Assembly: GCA_002105175.1 (NCBI GenBank) | Contig: MCGE01000020.1 | Coordinates: 558,001 to 622,000, forward strand | DNA: 64,000 nucleotides | Direction: 5' to 3' | Source of the DNA: Absidia repens | Lineage: Eukaryota; Mucoromycota; Mucoromycetes; Mucorales; Cunninghamellaceae | Shown here: one piece after another, positions 48,707 to 59,163 of the stretch | Layout of the letters: each line of letters opens with the position of its first letter | Numbering within the stretch: the first letter of the stretch is position 1 | Notes under the pieces: model-generated | Told to the model about the DNA's origin: nothing | Databases searched by the model: none | The model's input: only the letters and a program-made list of their open reading frames with translations | Position numbers and translations under genes: made by a program

Positions 48707-50930
48707 ATGTCAAAGGCTCAATCCTACCGACCTGGATCACCTGCAGGTCATCCAGGCTCTCGACCCAATTCACGTCCCAACACCCCACACACCAAAGTGG
48801 AGGAAGAACTTCATAATATGGCTGGGATTGACTACGACAAGGTATATATTATTCAAAAATAATAATAAAAAGGGATGATAGTAACTTATTTCATTTATAT
48901 TAGGTTACCATCAAACACAATCCGTCTGTCCCTGTACTATATGAAGAAGCCTTGACGCATGAAATCGGTTCGGTCATCTCCTCTACTGGTGCACTTTGTA
49001 GTTACTCAGGCAAGAAAACTGGTCGTAGTCCTCAAGACAAACGTATTGTGGAAGAAGAAACCTCGAAGAATGATATCTGGGCAAGTATTTGGGGAGGGGA
49101 TTCATGCCAACAACAATAACAAAAAAATATCCCCATCGCTGACTGCCTTTCTTTTTATTATTATTATTATTATTATAGTGGGGTCCAGTCAATACCAAGA
49201 TGAGCGAAAGGGTGTTTTTGATCAACCGTGAACGAGCCATTGATTACCTGAACACGCATCCTCGACTCTATGTCTTTGACGGCTTTGCTGGCTGGGATCC
49301 TAAACATAGGATTAAAGTGAGGTAATTGTATTTACATTATATGATCATCCCCATCTGTGTCTGCATTGACATACGAACTTTTTTTTTTGCCTTGATTAGG
49401 GTGATTGCCTCTCGCGCTTATCATATCCTGTTTATGCGCAACATGTTGATTCGACCTACGGATGAAGAACTGGAAAACTTTGGTACGCCAGATTTCACCA
49501 TCTTCAATGCTGGCGAATTCCCTGCCAATCGCTACACCACTGGCATGACCTCGACCACATCTGTTGCCACCAATTTCAAACGACGCGAATTGGTGATCCT
49601 TGGTACTGAATATGCTGGTGAAATGAAAAAGGGGGTATGTGATTTGTGAAGGAAGGTGGGAGGGAGGAGGGAATAATACCAAAGCAGAATAGCTGACTGA
49701 CCTTCACCTTCTTTTTTTTTTTTTTTTGCCCCTAAAATGGATGATGATCATGACAAAAAAAATGTAGATCTTCACGGTGATGCATTATTTGATGCCGAAG
49801 GCTGGCATTCTTTCACTTCACAGTTCTGCCAATGAAGGAAACAACGGGGACGTATCGTTATTCTTTGGACTTTCTGGAACTGGAAAAACCACGTTATCTG
49901 CTGACCCCAAACGCCACCTGATTGGAGATGACGAACACTGCTGGTCCGATTCCGGGATTTTCAATATCGAAGGTGGTTGCTACGCTAAATGTATCGACTT
50001 GTCAAGTGAAAAGGAACCTGAAATCTTCAATGCTATCCGGTTTGGCTCGGTGTTGGAAAACGTTGTATTGAATGAAGAATCTCGGGAAGTCGATTATGCT
50101 GATGACTTTTTGACTGAAAACACTCGATGCGCATATCCCATTGGTAAGAAAACATCCCTCTGTCCCCCCCAACTTTTTTTATAGTTTTTGACCCTTTTCC
50201 ATTTCTTGCTGTGTACATGTGTACGTGCGTGTGTGTGATTAGATTACATTCCCAATGCCAAGATCCCTTGTATTGGTGGCCATCCCAAGAACCTCGTCCT
50301 ATTGACCTGTGATGCCTTTGGTGTGCTTCCTCCTGTCTCGAAACTGACCCCCAGTCAAGTCATGTATCACTTTATTTCTGGATATACCACCAAGGTGGCA
50401 GGAACCGAAGATGGCATTGTCGAGGTATATTACCCACACAGAGAAGGGAGAAAAAAAAAAAAGATACTAATCGCCACTTTTCCCGTTATTAGCCTACACC
50501 GACATTTAGTGCTTGTTTCGGATCACCCTTCTTGGTCCTTCATCCTCAAAAGTATGCATCAATGTTAGCGGAAAAGATGTCGCATCATGCAGCGGACGCA
50601 TGGCTCATTAACACTGGTTGGACTGGCGGCTCTGCATCGTCAGGTGCGAAACGATGCCCATTGAAGTACACACGAATGATTTTGGATGCGATCCATGATG
50701 GGTCCTTGAAAACGGCCGAGTATGAATCCCTGGATGTGTTTGGTCTTGCTGTCCCCAAAAAGGTCGCTGGTGTGCCCGACAATCTCTTACATCCCGGAAA
50801 GGCTTGGCAAGGCTCCGCCGAATCGTTCCAATCATCCCTCGCTCAGGTCGCCACCATGTTCAAGGAAAACTTTGAAAAGTACAAGGATCAAGCTGCTCCT
50901 GAAACCTTGGCTGCTGGACCTAGTATCTAA
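48707..50930 (+). CDS. PCK1: phosphoenolpyruvate carboxykinase (ATP)
   Basis: The enzyme converts oxaloacetate and ATP to phosphoenolpyruvate and is the entry step of gluconeogenesis. Exons 48707-48841, 48904-49080, 49179-49321, 49400-49634, 49768-50143, 50243-50424 and 50493-50930 join in frame to 561 residues, close to yeast Pck1. Conserved landmarks are [19 protein letters not shown], the kinase-1a P-loop GLSGTGKT (264-271), the kinase-2 GDDEHCW site, and R-CA-YPI near D-YIPNA. The second intron has a GC-AG border (GCAAGT donor at 49081), which is needed to restore the conserved DIWWGPVN. The N terminus is Ser/Pro-rich and longer than catalysis needs. The gene is probably glucose repressed, but the sequence does not show this. 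Confidence 0.98.
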
Positions 50931-51119
50931 CCACGCTATATATATATATATATACAATTTAGTGTTAGCTTTTTATTGTCATTGATATTCTATTTTATTG
51001 CTTTATGTGTCTTATCAATAAAAAAAAAATAACCATTTTGGTACTTTTTGTCAATTTTGACAATGTGAGCCTATTATATGTTGTGTCATTGGCACACACA
51101 CACACTTTGATGAGTGGGA
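50931..51119. other. PCK1 3' flank
   Basis: (TA)n at 50936-50953, polyadenylation signal AATAAA at 51017-51022, then short AT-rich sequence and (CA)n before the next repeat copy. Confidence 0.5.
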
Positions 51120-52020
51120 AGATTTAAATCCCGCCCACGTGAAATTGTTTTCTTTTATTTTTGCCCTATTTTATTTTTTTCGTCTCCCTTTCCTTCTTTT
51201 TTTTTTTTTTTTCACTTAACCATTCAACTTCTTAGAGGTCATATTGGACTTGGATTAGTACCAGGACTAGTTTAAATGGGGTTTCAGCTCAGGGATTACA
51301 AGATGCATGGGGAAACCCTTTCATGTTGGATTCAGGATTTGGGTCCACCATTAGTTGGCATTTTGGAGGCTCCATTAGCTTAGTTTAGTATTAGTTTGTC
51401 CATAGTTTGTATCAATATCTGAATAAAATGTGTCTCATTTTACTTGCTTTAATGAAAAATGTCCCATTAGGTCTCTTCAATGTATTGCACGAAGCGGTCC
51501 TTTTTTTTTTTTACCTTTGTCCGTTTAAGATTGGGTTGACGATGGCATACGTCAATAAAAGACAACCCTTTAGCCTTTCTTCCGGCATGTATACTATTAT
51601 AATGTTCAGTATATTAACTCTATTTTTATAGTTGTCCATTTAGATCAGTGCCGGCTAATCTTCACATCTTCCAGTAGTGCCTGCCCCTCATGCTAATAGT
51701 TAATAGTTCCTTCTTCACAATGAACATCCTCCCCACTCTTAGTTTAGTATATACCATATTCCTTCAAATAAAATATATATTTTTATTATAAATTATTGGT
51801 CCCATTATATAATAGAAAATACCGCTGTTGTCATTACTTTGTGAGTATCCCATTAAGCATCAGCTTTCTACCTCATCCCACTACGACTACTTTCTCTCTT
51901 AAAGCCCAAGAGGCAGGTCTGTGGTTTTAGGTCACACTTAATATGAAATATGAACCTATTATTGCCCTACGGTTCATATTAATCAGCCTAAGCTGTTCTG
52001 CAAATATAACTTTCTGCATA
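51120..52020 (+). repeat. dispersed non-coding repeat, copy 6
   Basis: The most complete copy. Head AAATCCCGCCCACGTG (CACGTG 51136-51141), CT tract with T15, core at about 51279-51324 with intact GGGTTTC/GAAACCC arms, TTAGTTTAGTATTAGTTTGTCC segment, then tail subrepeats. The extra distal tail (GAAATATGAACCTATTATTG..) aligns loosely with copy 2. It starts about 100 bp after the PCK1 polyadenylation signal. Confidence 0.82.
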
Positions 52021-52795
52021 GCATCTTCTGTCATTCTATAAGGAGGATAAAGTCTGTAAATATCGTATCTATCCAGTTCTTTATTTTCATTGCGCATGGT
52101 GTCATAATAAAACTAATACACCCAGGTAAATGACAAGGAGCCTTCTACCAATATGATATATGGTGTATGGTTTATTCCCCTCCCACCAAAATACATGCTT
52201 TAATAACTTTTCCCCCTTTCACCCAGGATGTTTAAATCCCGCAAGAGCTTTGCTCGTGGATCATGGAAAAAGTGAATAACCCAGATCAAAAAGCATTTTT
52301 CCGAAGAGAGAAAAAAAAAAAAAAAGTGGATGGATCATACAGGTAGATCATTCAATTTGATCGATATAACCCTTCTACATGTTCCATGGTGAAAAAATAA
52401 AGGAGTTAAAATTTTCAGGTTTCAAGAGACGCCTTCTCCCTGCATTTATTTCACAATAGAAAGGGATACATTGATGAGACGGTGGCAAATACAAATTACA
52501 CAATATACATAAAAAAAAAAAAAAGAAGGTTCGCTTGATTATTTAATACTCAAAAAAAAAAAGGCAAAACATTCCACAAATGATGATAAAAATAATATAT
52601 GAAGAGACCGTTTGTTTTATTAAAAAAAAATATCATAATATCATAATTGATAAAAATAATTGAATCGTAAGAATAAGTAAAAGGGATGGCTTTATGCATA
52701 TACATGTCTTGTATATATAAAAAAAAGTAGGAGAAGTATAGGCACAAAATAAACGGTAAAGGGGAGCGGGGGGAGGGAATAAGTAAAATATCTAA
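52021..52795. other. intergenic 3' of EF-hand gene
   Basis: AT-rich with A runs. At about 52230 a TTTAAATCCCGC word matches the start of the repeat head, but the sequence diverges immediately. No exon was seen. Confidence 0.45.
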
Positions 52796-53691
52796 CTAAG
52801 CAAGAGCTTGACCATTCACCTTGGAGGGAGTCTGAAAGAAGAAGAAAAAACGTTAATGCATACGATCACTCCTATTTTATTACACACGCACACACATACA
52901 CACACACAATTTTTAACTTTGTGTATTCTTACCATAATTTTAAGGAATTCTTCGTAGTTGACCATGCCATCCCCATCAACATCAGCTGACAAGATCATTT
53001 CTTTCAATTCATCGGGGGTCACCGTTTCACCTACAACACAAATAGGATTAGTGATTGATCCAAACATAAAAGTATAGTTTTTCTTTTTACCGAATTCAAC
53101 AATAGCACGTTCCAAATCTTGAGAGGTAATTAATCCATCATCATCGGCATCCAACATAGCAAAGACCTTTGAGATACCTTCTTCTGGGTTTGTTTCATAT
53201 TGCTTTTAAAAACAAAAGGAAGTATACTATGGTATTAGTAGAAGATCATAAGAATCATCATTAATCAACTTACACGAGTCATCACAGTTAAAAAGTCATC
53301 AAAGTCCAACTTTCCATTTCCTTTAGAGCTGGCTCTGGCAATCTATGTATACAGAAAGAAAGTAAGATAAACAAACAATAGAAGCAATTGCTGATATGAT
53401 GATGATGATCCAATTGCTTTCCCTTCCCGATTGCCAGCGTCACAACTCTCATTTTCCGCCCCATTTTCCCTTACCTGACGATCCAATTCTTCTTGAGTCA
53501 CAGGTACCTTGGCTTTACGATAGATCTCTGCCAAAGTCGAGGCATTCATACCATGGCCATGAGTGTATGAGTCGTAGCATTCTTTAAGTTGGGCAACTTC
53601 AATGTCAGAAATAGCAACAGTCTAATACACAAATTAAAAAAAAAAGTGGGTACATTGTGGGCATTGCTTGAACGATGTGTGTTCTTACCAT
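52796..53691 (-). CDS. calmodulin-like EF-hand protein
   Basis: Six exons: 53691-53689 (only the ATG), 53621-53475, 53342-53274, 53202-53091, 53030-52933 and 52831-52796. The joined frame is 154 residues. The C lobe has two canonical EF loops, [12 protein letters not shown] and [12 protein letters not shown], with Glu/Asp at position 12. The N lobe is degenerate: [12 protein letters not shown] and [12 protein letters not shown] lack key liganding residues. Length and shape fit calmodulin or a myosin essential light chain; the degenerate N lobe favours a light chain (Cdc4/Mlc1-like) or calmodulin-like sensor rather than calmodulin itself. The start codon is split from the rest of the protein by an intron, with the donor directly after ATG. 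Confidence 0.85.
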
Positions 53692-54270
53692 TGTAAAAGA
53701 AGAAGAGTAATAATAATAAAAGATATAGAAGAAAAAGAAAGAAAGAAAATAATAATAATAATTGAAAACGCCCACACTTTATTACTTTTTCCCGCGCGTT
53801 GCTTTTTCAATTGTTCGGATTTCGTCCCTCGTCCACTCCCCTCCCCCCATTCCCCTTAAAAAAAAAGGAGCCATCGACTCCTACAAAAATAGAACATCAA
53901 AAGGAGCATTTCTTTGTATTGTACTTGGATCATCACTTTCTATCCATATCACTACATATCCATCACCATCCCTCAATGTCTATCAACCTTTATATAAATA
54001 TATTTGTATCTTCATAAAATATTCAATATTGAAACAAGACTGGATTCATGTAATACGGATTCCCACACACACACACAAATAAAATATCATTCAACAATCC
54101 TCCCCCCCCCTCCCCCAAAGCCAACAACACGAGATCAAAAAGTAAAGAGGTCGCATAGATTTTTATTCAAACGCCGAGTATCACAAGTAAAATAATAAAA
54201 TAAACTTTTTTGTGTATGTCTAATCCAAACCAGTCGATGGACGCTATTCTAACCAAAAGCCACTACTAAA
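53692..54270. other. intergenic EF-hand / ERG28
   Basis: Promoter side of the EF-hand gene, with AAT repeats, then C-run and AT-rich sequence next to the ERG28 3' end. No exon was seen. Confidence 0.5.
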
Positions 54271-54961
54271 CTATATGAATTTGACATATTCATCCTTTAC
54301 TTGAATCATCCATATCAATGATGTCACTATAAAAAAAGTAATAAGTATACACATATATATTTATCTTCCCTTCTGGTTCTTTTTACTATGTACCTGCAAC
54401 ACAAAAAGGGGAGAGAACAGGTCCATTCAATTTACATCCGCCAAAAACAAAAACTTCACCAGCATAATGGGTCAGTGCAATAACATACGTCCAAAGACCA
54501 AGATCATACATGCTATAAAATAATAAAAATGATGAGATTTCGCCTTCTTTTTTTTTTTGTGAGGGAGGAGGGGGAGGGTCTACATATTTATCAAAAAATA
54601 CATAGCATACACGGTCACTTACAAACGATGTTGAAGGTGGAACGCAGCATATATACGTATCATACTAACAGACCATGTCCAAGTGGCAAACAGTCGAGCA
54701 CTAAGAGGAGTCACTAGAGGAGAAAAAAAAAAGAAAGTTGGCTCATCATGGTCATTCAGGGGTGTGTGTGTGTTTTGAAGGGCTAGCCAATGTACCTTGT
54801 TCAGGGTGGCCAGAATAGACACGCTTCGTCAAAGACATGGTGCAAAAGTTTTGAATGCTGTTGAAGATGCCAAGCGCAGAGGTAAACAGTAACCATTTAG
54901 GAAGGTATCCTACTGGCAAAGTCGAGAAAATATCAGTCACTGGTCCAACAATGAAATCCAT
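54271..54961 (-). CDS. ERG28: ergosterol biosynthesis scaffold protein Erg28
   Basis: Exons 54961-54796, 54713-54623, 54512-54394 and 54326-54271 join in frame to 143 residues. Erg28 is a small ER membrane protein that tethers the sterol C-4 demethylation enzymes (Erg25, Erg26, Erg27). Family features present are LPKWLLFTSALGIFNSIQNF, the TARLFATWT-like SARLFATWTWSVSMIRIYAA, and the ALTHYAGEVFVFG segment, with about four hydrophobic helices. The start follows from family alignment. The gene is head to head with COQ2, with only 166 bp between start codons. Confidence 0.93.
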
Positions 54962-55127
54962 CGTTTTTTTTTTTAATAAAGATACAAAAAAAAACTCCCG
55001 GCACCGAATTCCAACCCATGGATTTTTTTTGGGTCCTATTGTCTTTTCATACCCCGCCCTCTCCATCCATCGTCCCAAATGTTTTCCCCCTCATTTTTTT
55101 TTTTCTCTTCTTCTTCTTCTTTCAACC
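54962..55127. promoter_or_regulatory. shared bidirectional promoter ERG28 / COQ2
   Basis: These 166 bp lie between two divergent start codons, so both genes must start within or very near them. It has T and A runs at both edges and a central GGCACCGAATTCCAACCCATGG stretch. No classical TATA box was seen. Confidence 0.7.
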
Positions 55128-55581
55128 ATGATTGTTTTATCTCACAGTATACGAACGATACCTGTGGTGAATGGCTCATGCCGTCATTTTTATTCCAAGG
55201 CAGCGCGTGTGGTGCCGATCATTACCAAACCATCCCATATGCCGGTATCTGGATTGAAATGGACTTGGTCATCGGCCATGGCCATACGGCCTAAAATCCA
55301 TTCCTCCCACGGCCATGCTCATTCAAAAGCAATCGTCCCCTGGTTTCAGCAACAACACTGGATGACGAGTCGCTCGCAAAAGCAGCAACAAGACGACCCC
55401 GAGGACTTGAAACAAGCCTCCACCAACAACACAACCGCCACCGTGCCTATCAAATACAACAACTTCATCGATCGCCTTCCAGCGTCTTGGGCCCCCTATG
55501 CTTTTTTGACAAGAATTGATAAACCTATTGGCACATGGCTTCTTTACTGGCCTTGTGGTAAGTGCTTGATGAGGGAGTACG

Positions 55582-55619
<38 letters not shown>

Positions 55620-56601
55620 ACTGATTCCATTCCTCATTTCTTTCTTTTTTTTTTTTTTTTGAATAGCTTGGAGTATCACCATGGCCGCCACACAACAACA
55701 GGCACCGTTATCAACGACATTGGGCATGCTGACGCTTTTTGGCATTGGGGCCATTACGATGCGTGGAGCGGGATGTACGATCAATGATCTTTGGGACCGA
55801 GACATCGATGATAAAGTGGAACGCACCAAAATCCGCCCGATTGCGTCTGGTGCCGTGACCCCTCGTCAAGCCATCACCTTCCTTGCTGGTCAGTTAACTG
55901 TTGGCTTGGCTGTTTTGACTCAATTGAACAATTACAGGTAAAGAAGAAAAAAAAAAAACAGTAGGTCCTGCAACGGGCGGTCTGTGTATGTGTGTGTGTA
56001 TACTCATGTCCCTCCTTTTTTTTTTTTTTTCTTCCGATCTATCTCGATTTATAAAAGTATTCTACTTGGTGCATCCTCACTGTCGTTGGTTGTCACGTAT
56101 CCATTGATGAAACGAATCACGTATTGGCCACAAGTGGTATTGGGTCTGGCGTTCAACTGGGGTGCGTTATTAGGATGGTCGGCGATGACGGGGGGATTGG
56201 ATTTGAGTGTGGCGGGACCTTTATATGCCGGTGGTGTGGCATGGACGTTAGTGTATGATACCATTTATGCACATCAAGATAAAAAAGACGATATCAAGAT
56301 TGGGGTGAAATCCACCGCTTTACGGTTTGGTGAAAAGACACCCCAATGGTTGGGTGGATTTGCGACAACGTTTGTATCCATGACAGCTTTGGCGGGGTAT
56401 ATGAATGACCAGGGCGCTCCCTTTTACTTGATCAGTGTGCTTGGTACCGCCGCTCATCTCGCTTGGCAACTGCGTACGGTCGACTATAATTCCCCTGCGG
56501 ATTGTTGGTCGAAATTCAAGAGCAATACGTGGGCTGGTGGGATTCTTTGGTCCGGGATTGTGGTGGATGCTTTAGTCAAGGCTTCTCCTATCATGTCATA
56601 A
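55128..56601 (+). CDS. COQ2: 4-hydroxybenzoate polyprenyltransferase
   Basis: COQ2 attaches the polyprenyl tail to 4-hydroxybenzoate in ubiquinone synthesis in the mitochondrial inner membrane. Exons 55128-55557, 55667-55937 and 56058-56601 join in frame to 414 residues. The N terminus is basic with an [10 protein letters not shown] stretch fitting a mitochondrial leader. The UbiA signatures are present: NDLWDRDID at about 183-191 (NDxxDxxxD) and, later, [27 protein letters not shown] precedes the first. The helices are hydrophobic as expected. The first intron contains a (TA)n microsatellite. The shared promoter with ERG28 is noted separately. Confidence 0.96.
55583..55615. repeat. (TA)n microsatellite in COQ2 intron 1
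   Basis: About 16 TA units within the 109-bp intron. Confidence 0.85.
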
Positions 56602-57925
56602 TGATGATTGCGGTGGAAGTATAGATTTTTGATTCTTAGATTTTATATAATTTTTTAGTTTTTTGATTCTTCTGTAGTTTTATATATTCTTGTAATAAAC
56701 ATATATCTTTTTTTTTTTTTCCAATGAATCAAACGACTTTTTTTTTGTTGTTGTTGCGGAAAACAAGGGTAGTGTATGGTTGTACATGCTGAAAGCGGTG
56801 TAATGATTATATATGATAGTGCGATCAGATGGGTTATATTGTATGTCGGCAAAACTATATTCTTCCATCATTTCTTTCCGTATGGTTCCATCGGCATTTT
56901 GAGTTAGTATGGGAAGAAGTAGGAAGAAGAGTGATCTGAAACACTAAAGATGATGATGATACTGCTGCTGTTATGTATAGATGGCGATTTCTTTTTATTA
57001 GGGAAGGTGACAGGGCTTATTGTGCGTGAATGTCTCTGAACCAATGTCCTTTTTGTTTTTGTTTTACCAGTGGAACTTCTTTTCTTTCCATTTTCGGTGA
57101 GCAGAGTCTAAAAAAAAGGTTAAAATTACTACTTTTGCAACCTTTCTGACACTCTATTGGGTGGCACCCGGCACTCTGGGAAAATATATCAAAGGACAGG
57201 CTTATCTTCAAAAAAAAAATGCAAACTCATTCCTCCCCTCTCATCATTATGATCTAATGAACTCGTCGGTTGTTTTCATCCTACAAATACTATCATATTA
57301 CATAAATGTGGAGTAAAAAAAAAAAAAAAAAAAAAAATAACAGTATGGAGATATTGACCGATTTAACAGCGTAAAAGTAAGTCCGTTGAATTTTACTCCT
57401 GCAAAAACGCCTCTTTTTTTTAATATAATACCAACTCCGCTTTTGGTAAGCTTGGCAAACAGAAATTCATCTTATTCTTTTCAATCCGTGACCCATGTGC
57501 CTGTTGTAGTTCGAAAAAAGAAAATAGGGTCTCATTCTATATTTAAAAGTACACGAATGACAATGGATGATTCAATTATGGCCTACCCTAGGAAGAGGAT
57601 TCTGTCAAGTACTCTATTACCATATGTATTTCAGCACAGTATATCGACGATAAGGATGATGTGTATATTTTCTTTTACAGCAGTTTGTCAGCAACACACA
57701 CATCTTCTATAAAGTTTACGGTTTGACGAAAAAAAAAAAAATAGCCTTTTTATTCTGTTCGTGCATTATTCTCTCTTTTGAGCTATTTTTGGTCAGATTT
57801 TAAAAATAAGAATGGAAGAAGATATTGCTGAGTTTTAAAAAGAGTATATAATATGAACCTTCTTTTTTTTTTCCTTCGTCTCTTTCACTCTCTACTCTTC
57901 ATTTATTTTTTAATATATAATCAGT
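56602..57925. other. intergenic COQ2 / Kre9-like gene, with a coding-like minus-strand block
   Basis: It starts with the COQ2 3' UTR (AATAAA near 56694). A coding-like open frame lies at about 56950-56680 on the minus strand (see findings). A23 follows at 57317-57339. The last 100 bp form a CT-rich promoter with TATATAA at 57845-57851. I could not build a complete gene. Confidence 0.4.
57845..57851 (+). promoter_or_regulatory. TATA box of Kre9-like gene
   Basis: TATATAA 75-81 bases before the ATG at 57926, followed by a CT-rich leader. Confidence 0.55.
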
Positions 57926-58559
57926 ATGCGTTCCATTTTCTTTGCCATTGCTGCTCTCGGTGCTTCTATCGTGTCCGCTGACAACATTGTTAGTATTACT
58001 TCTCCTCTCACAGGTACCGTCTATACTGCTGGTCAACCTGCTCTGATTTCTTGGTAAGCGAAAACAAAAAAGGAAAAAATCAGACAACTACTTTTATCAG
58101 TACTGATCAGTTGAACGGACCGCGGCGATAATGATATGACTATATAGGATTGATGCTACCGTTTCCACCATCCCTGCCATTGTTATTGCTCAAGGTGATC
58201 CTAATGCTCTTCAGCCCGTCTCTACCATTGCTTCCAACGTGGACGCTTCTGCTGGTTCTTACACTTGGAATATCCCCGCTGATTTCGCCCCGGGCACAGA
58301 TTGTAAGTATATTGGTTACAGGCATCATGTGATAACAAAAAAAAAATAAAAATGCTTTTCCCATCATTATGATATACTGATGATATGGTTATATTATTGT
58401 GTGTGACATTAGACGCCTTGGAATTGGGTACTTCTCCCAACATATCCTTTACTGGTTTATTCACTATTCAAGCTGGGGATGGTTCTAGTGCCTCATCATC
58501 AGCGAGTGGTAACTAATAAATACAAACACACAAATGGACATAGGACACCCGATTAACTC

Positions 58560-58592
<33 letters not shown>

Positions 58593-58844
58593 TTATCAGC
58601 TTCTAGCGCTGTTTCCTCTGTGGCTTCTAGCTCCGCGGTTCCTTCCGCCTCATCCTCGGCCGTCGTCACCTCCTCTTCCGTCGCTGCCTCTTCTACTGTA
58701 GCTTCCTCCTCAGCCTCTGTTGCTTCATCCTCATCTTCTACTAGTCCTTCTGCTAGCACTACACCAAATGCCGCTAACAAAAAGACCACTGCTTTAGCTG
58801 GTATTATGGTGGGTTCGGTCGCTGTGGCCATGTTATTAGTCTAA
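57926..58844 (+). CDS. Kre9/Knh1-type N-terminal domain GPI-anchored cell-wall protein
   Basis: Exons 57926-58053, 58148-58302, 58413-58508 and 58600-58844 join in frame to 207 residues. A signal peptide (MRSIFFAIAALGASIVSA) is followed by a beta-sandwich domain of the fungal Kre9/Knh1 N-terminal type (NIVSITSPLTGTVYTAGQPALISW). A Ser/Ala/Val-rich stalk of about 70 residues follows, then a hydrophobic C terminus ALAGIMVGSVAVAMLLV preceded by small residues, as expected for GPI attachment. It is probably a cell-wall or plasma-membrane mannoprotein. A 31-base T tract lies just before the last acceptor. Codon use is biased as in highly expressed genes. Confidence 0.88.
58561..58591. repeat. T31 homopolymer before an acceptor site
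   Basis: Thirty-one T in the last intron of the Kre9-like gene, seven bases before the acceptor CAG. Confidence 0.9.
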
Positions 58845-59163
58845 GGTATTACTTCTGACACAATCACCTTCCCCTCTTCCCCATCCTTTCTACCTTTTTA
58901 CCCTTTATATGAATACTAGTAATATTTTTTAGCACTTTTATATTTTATTTTTATTTTATCAAACAATCAATAAAAAGTTTGTATAGTCTTATCTCTTGTT
59001 AAATATGAGTGCATGAATTTGCGCCTTCCGATTCAAGCGACCGGCGTTTAAAAAAAGAATCAAATTGTCAGTCACCAGGCCATCATCCCCACACCTCTTT
59101 TCTTTTCTTCGTTTAATTCGACGAACTTATGCTTATTTTACCAACTCATATCATTTTGAACCA
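58845..59163. other. intergenic Kre9-like gene / poly(A) polymerase-like gene
   Basis: 3' UTR of the Kre9-like gene (AATAAA near 58969), then a short promoter. The following gene's frame is open from about 59065. Confidence 0.5.

Noticed and set aside
52225..52260. Second repeat head (TTTAAATCCCGC) at 52.2 kb
   Set aside because: Only 12 bases match; CACGTG, CT tract and core are absent.
57386..57712. 108-codon plus-strand frame before the Kre9-like gene
   Set aside because: No recognisable family, and it ends short of the real promoter; not enough support.
58553..58831. Minus-strand frame of Glu/Ala/Thr opposite the Kre9-like gene
   Set aside because: It is the reverse reading of the Ser-rich stalk; the plus-strand gene has signal peptide, introns and GPI tail.
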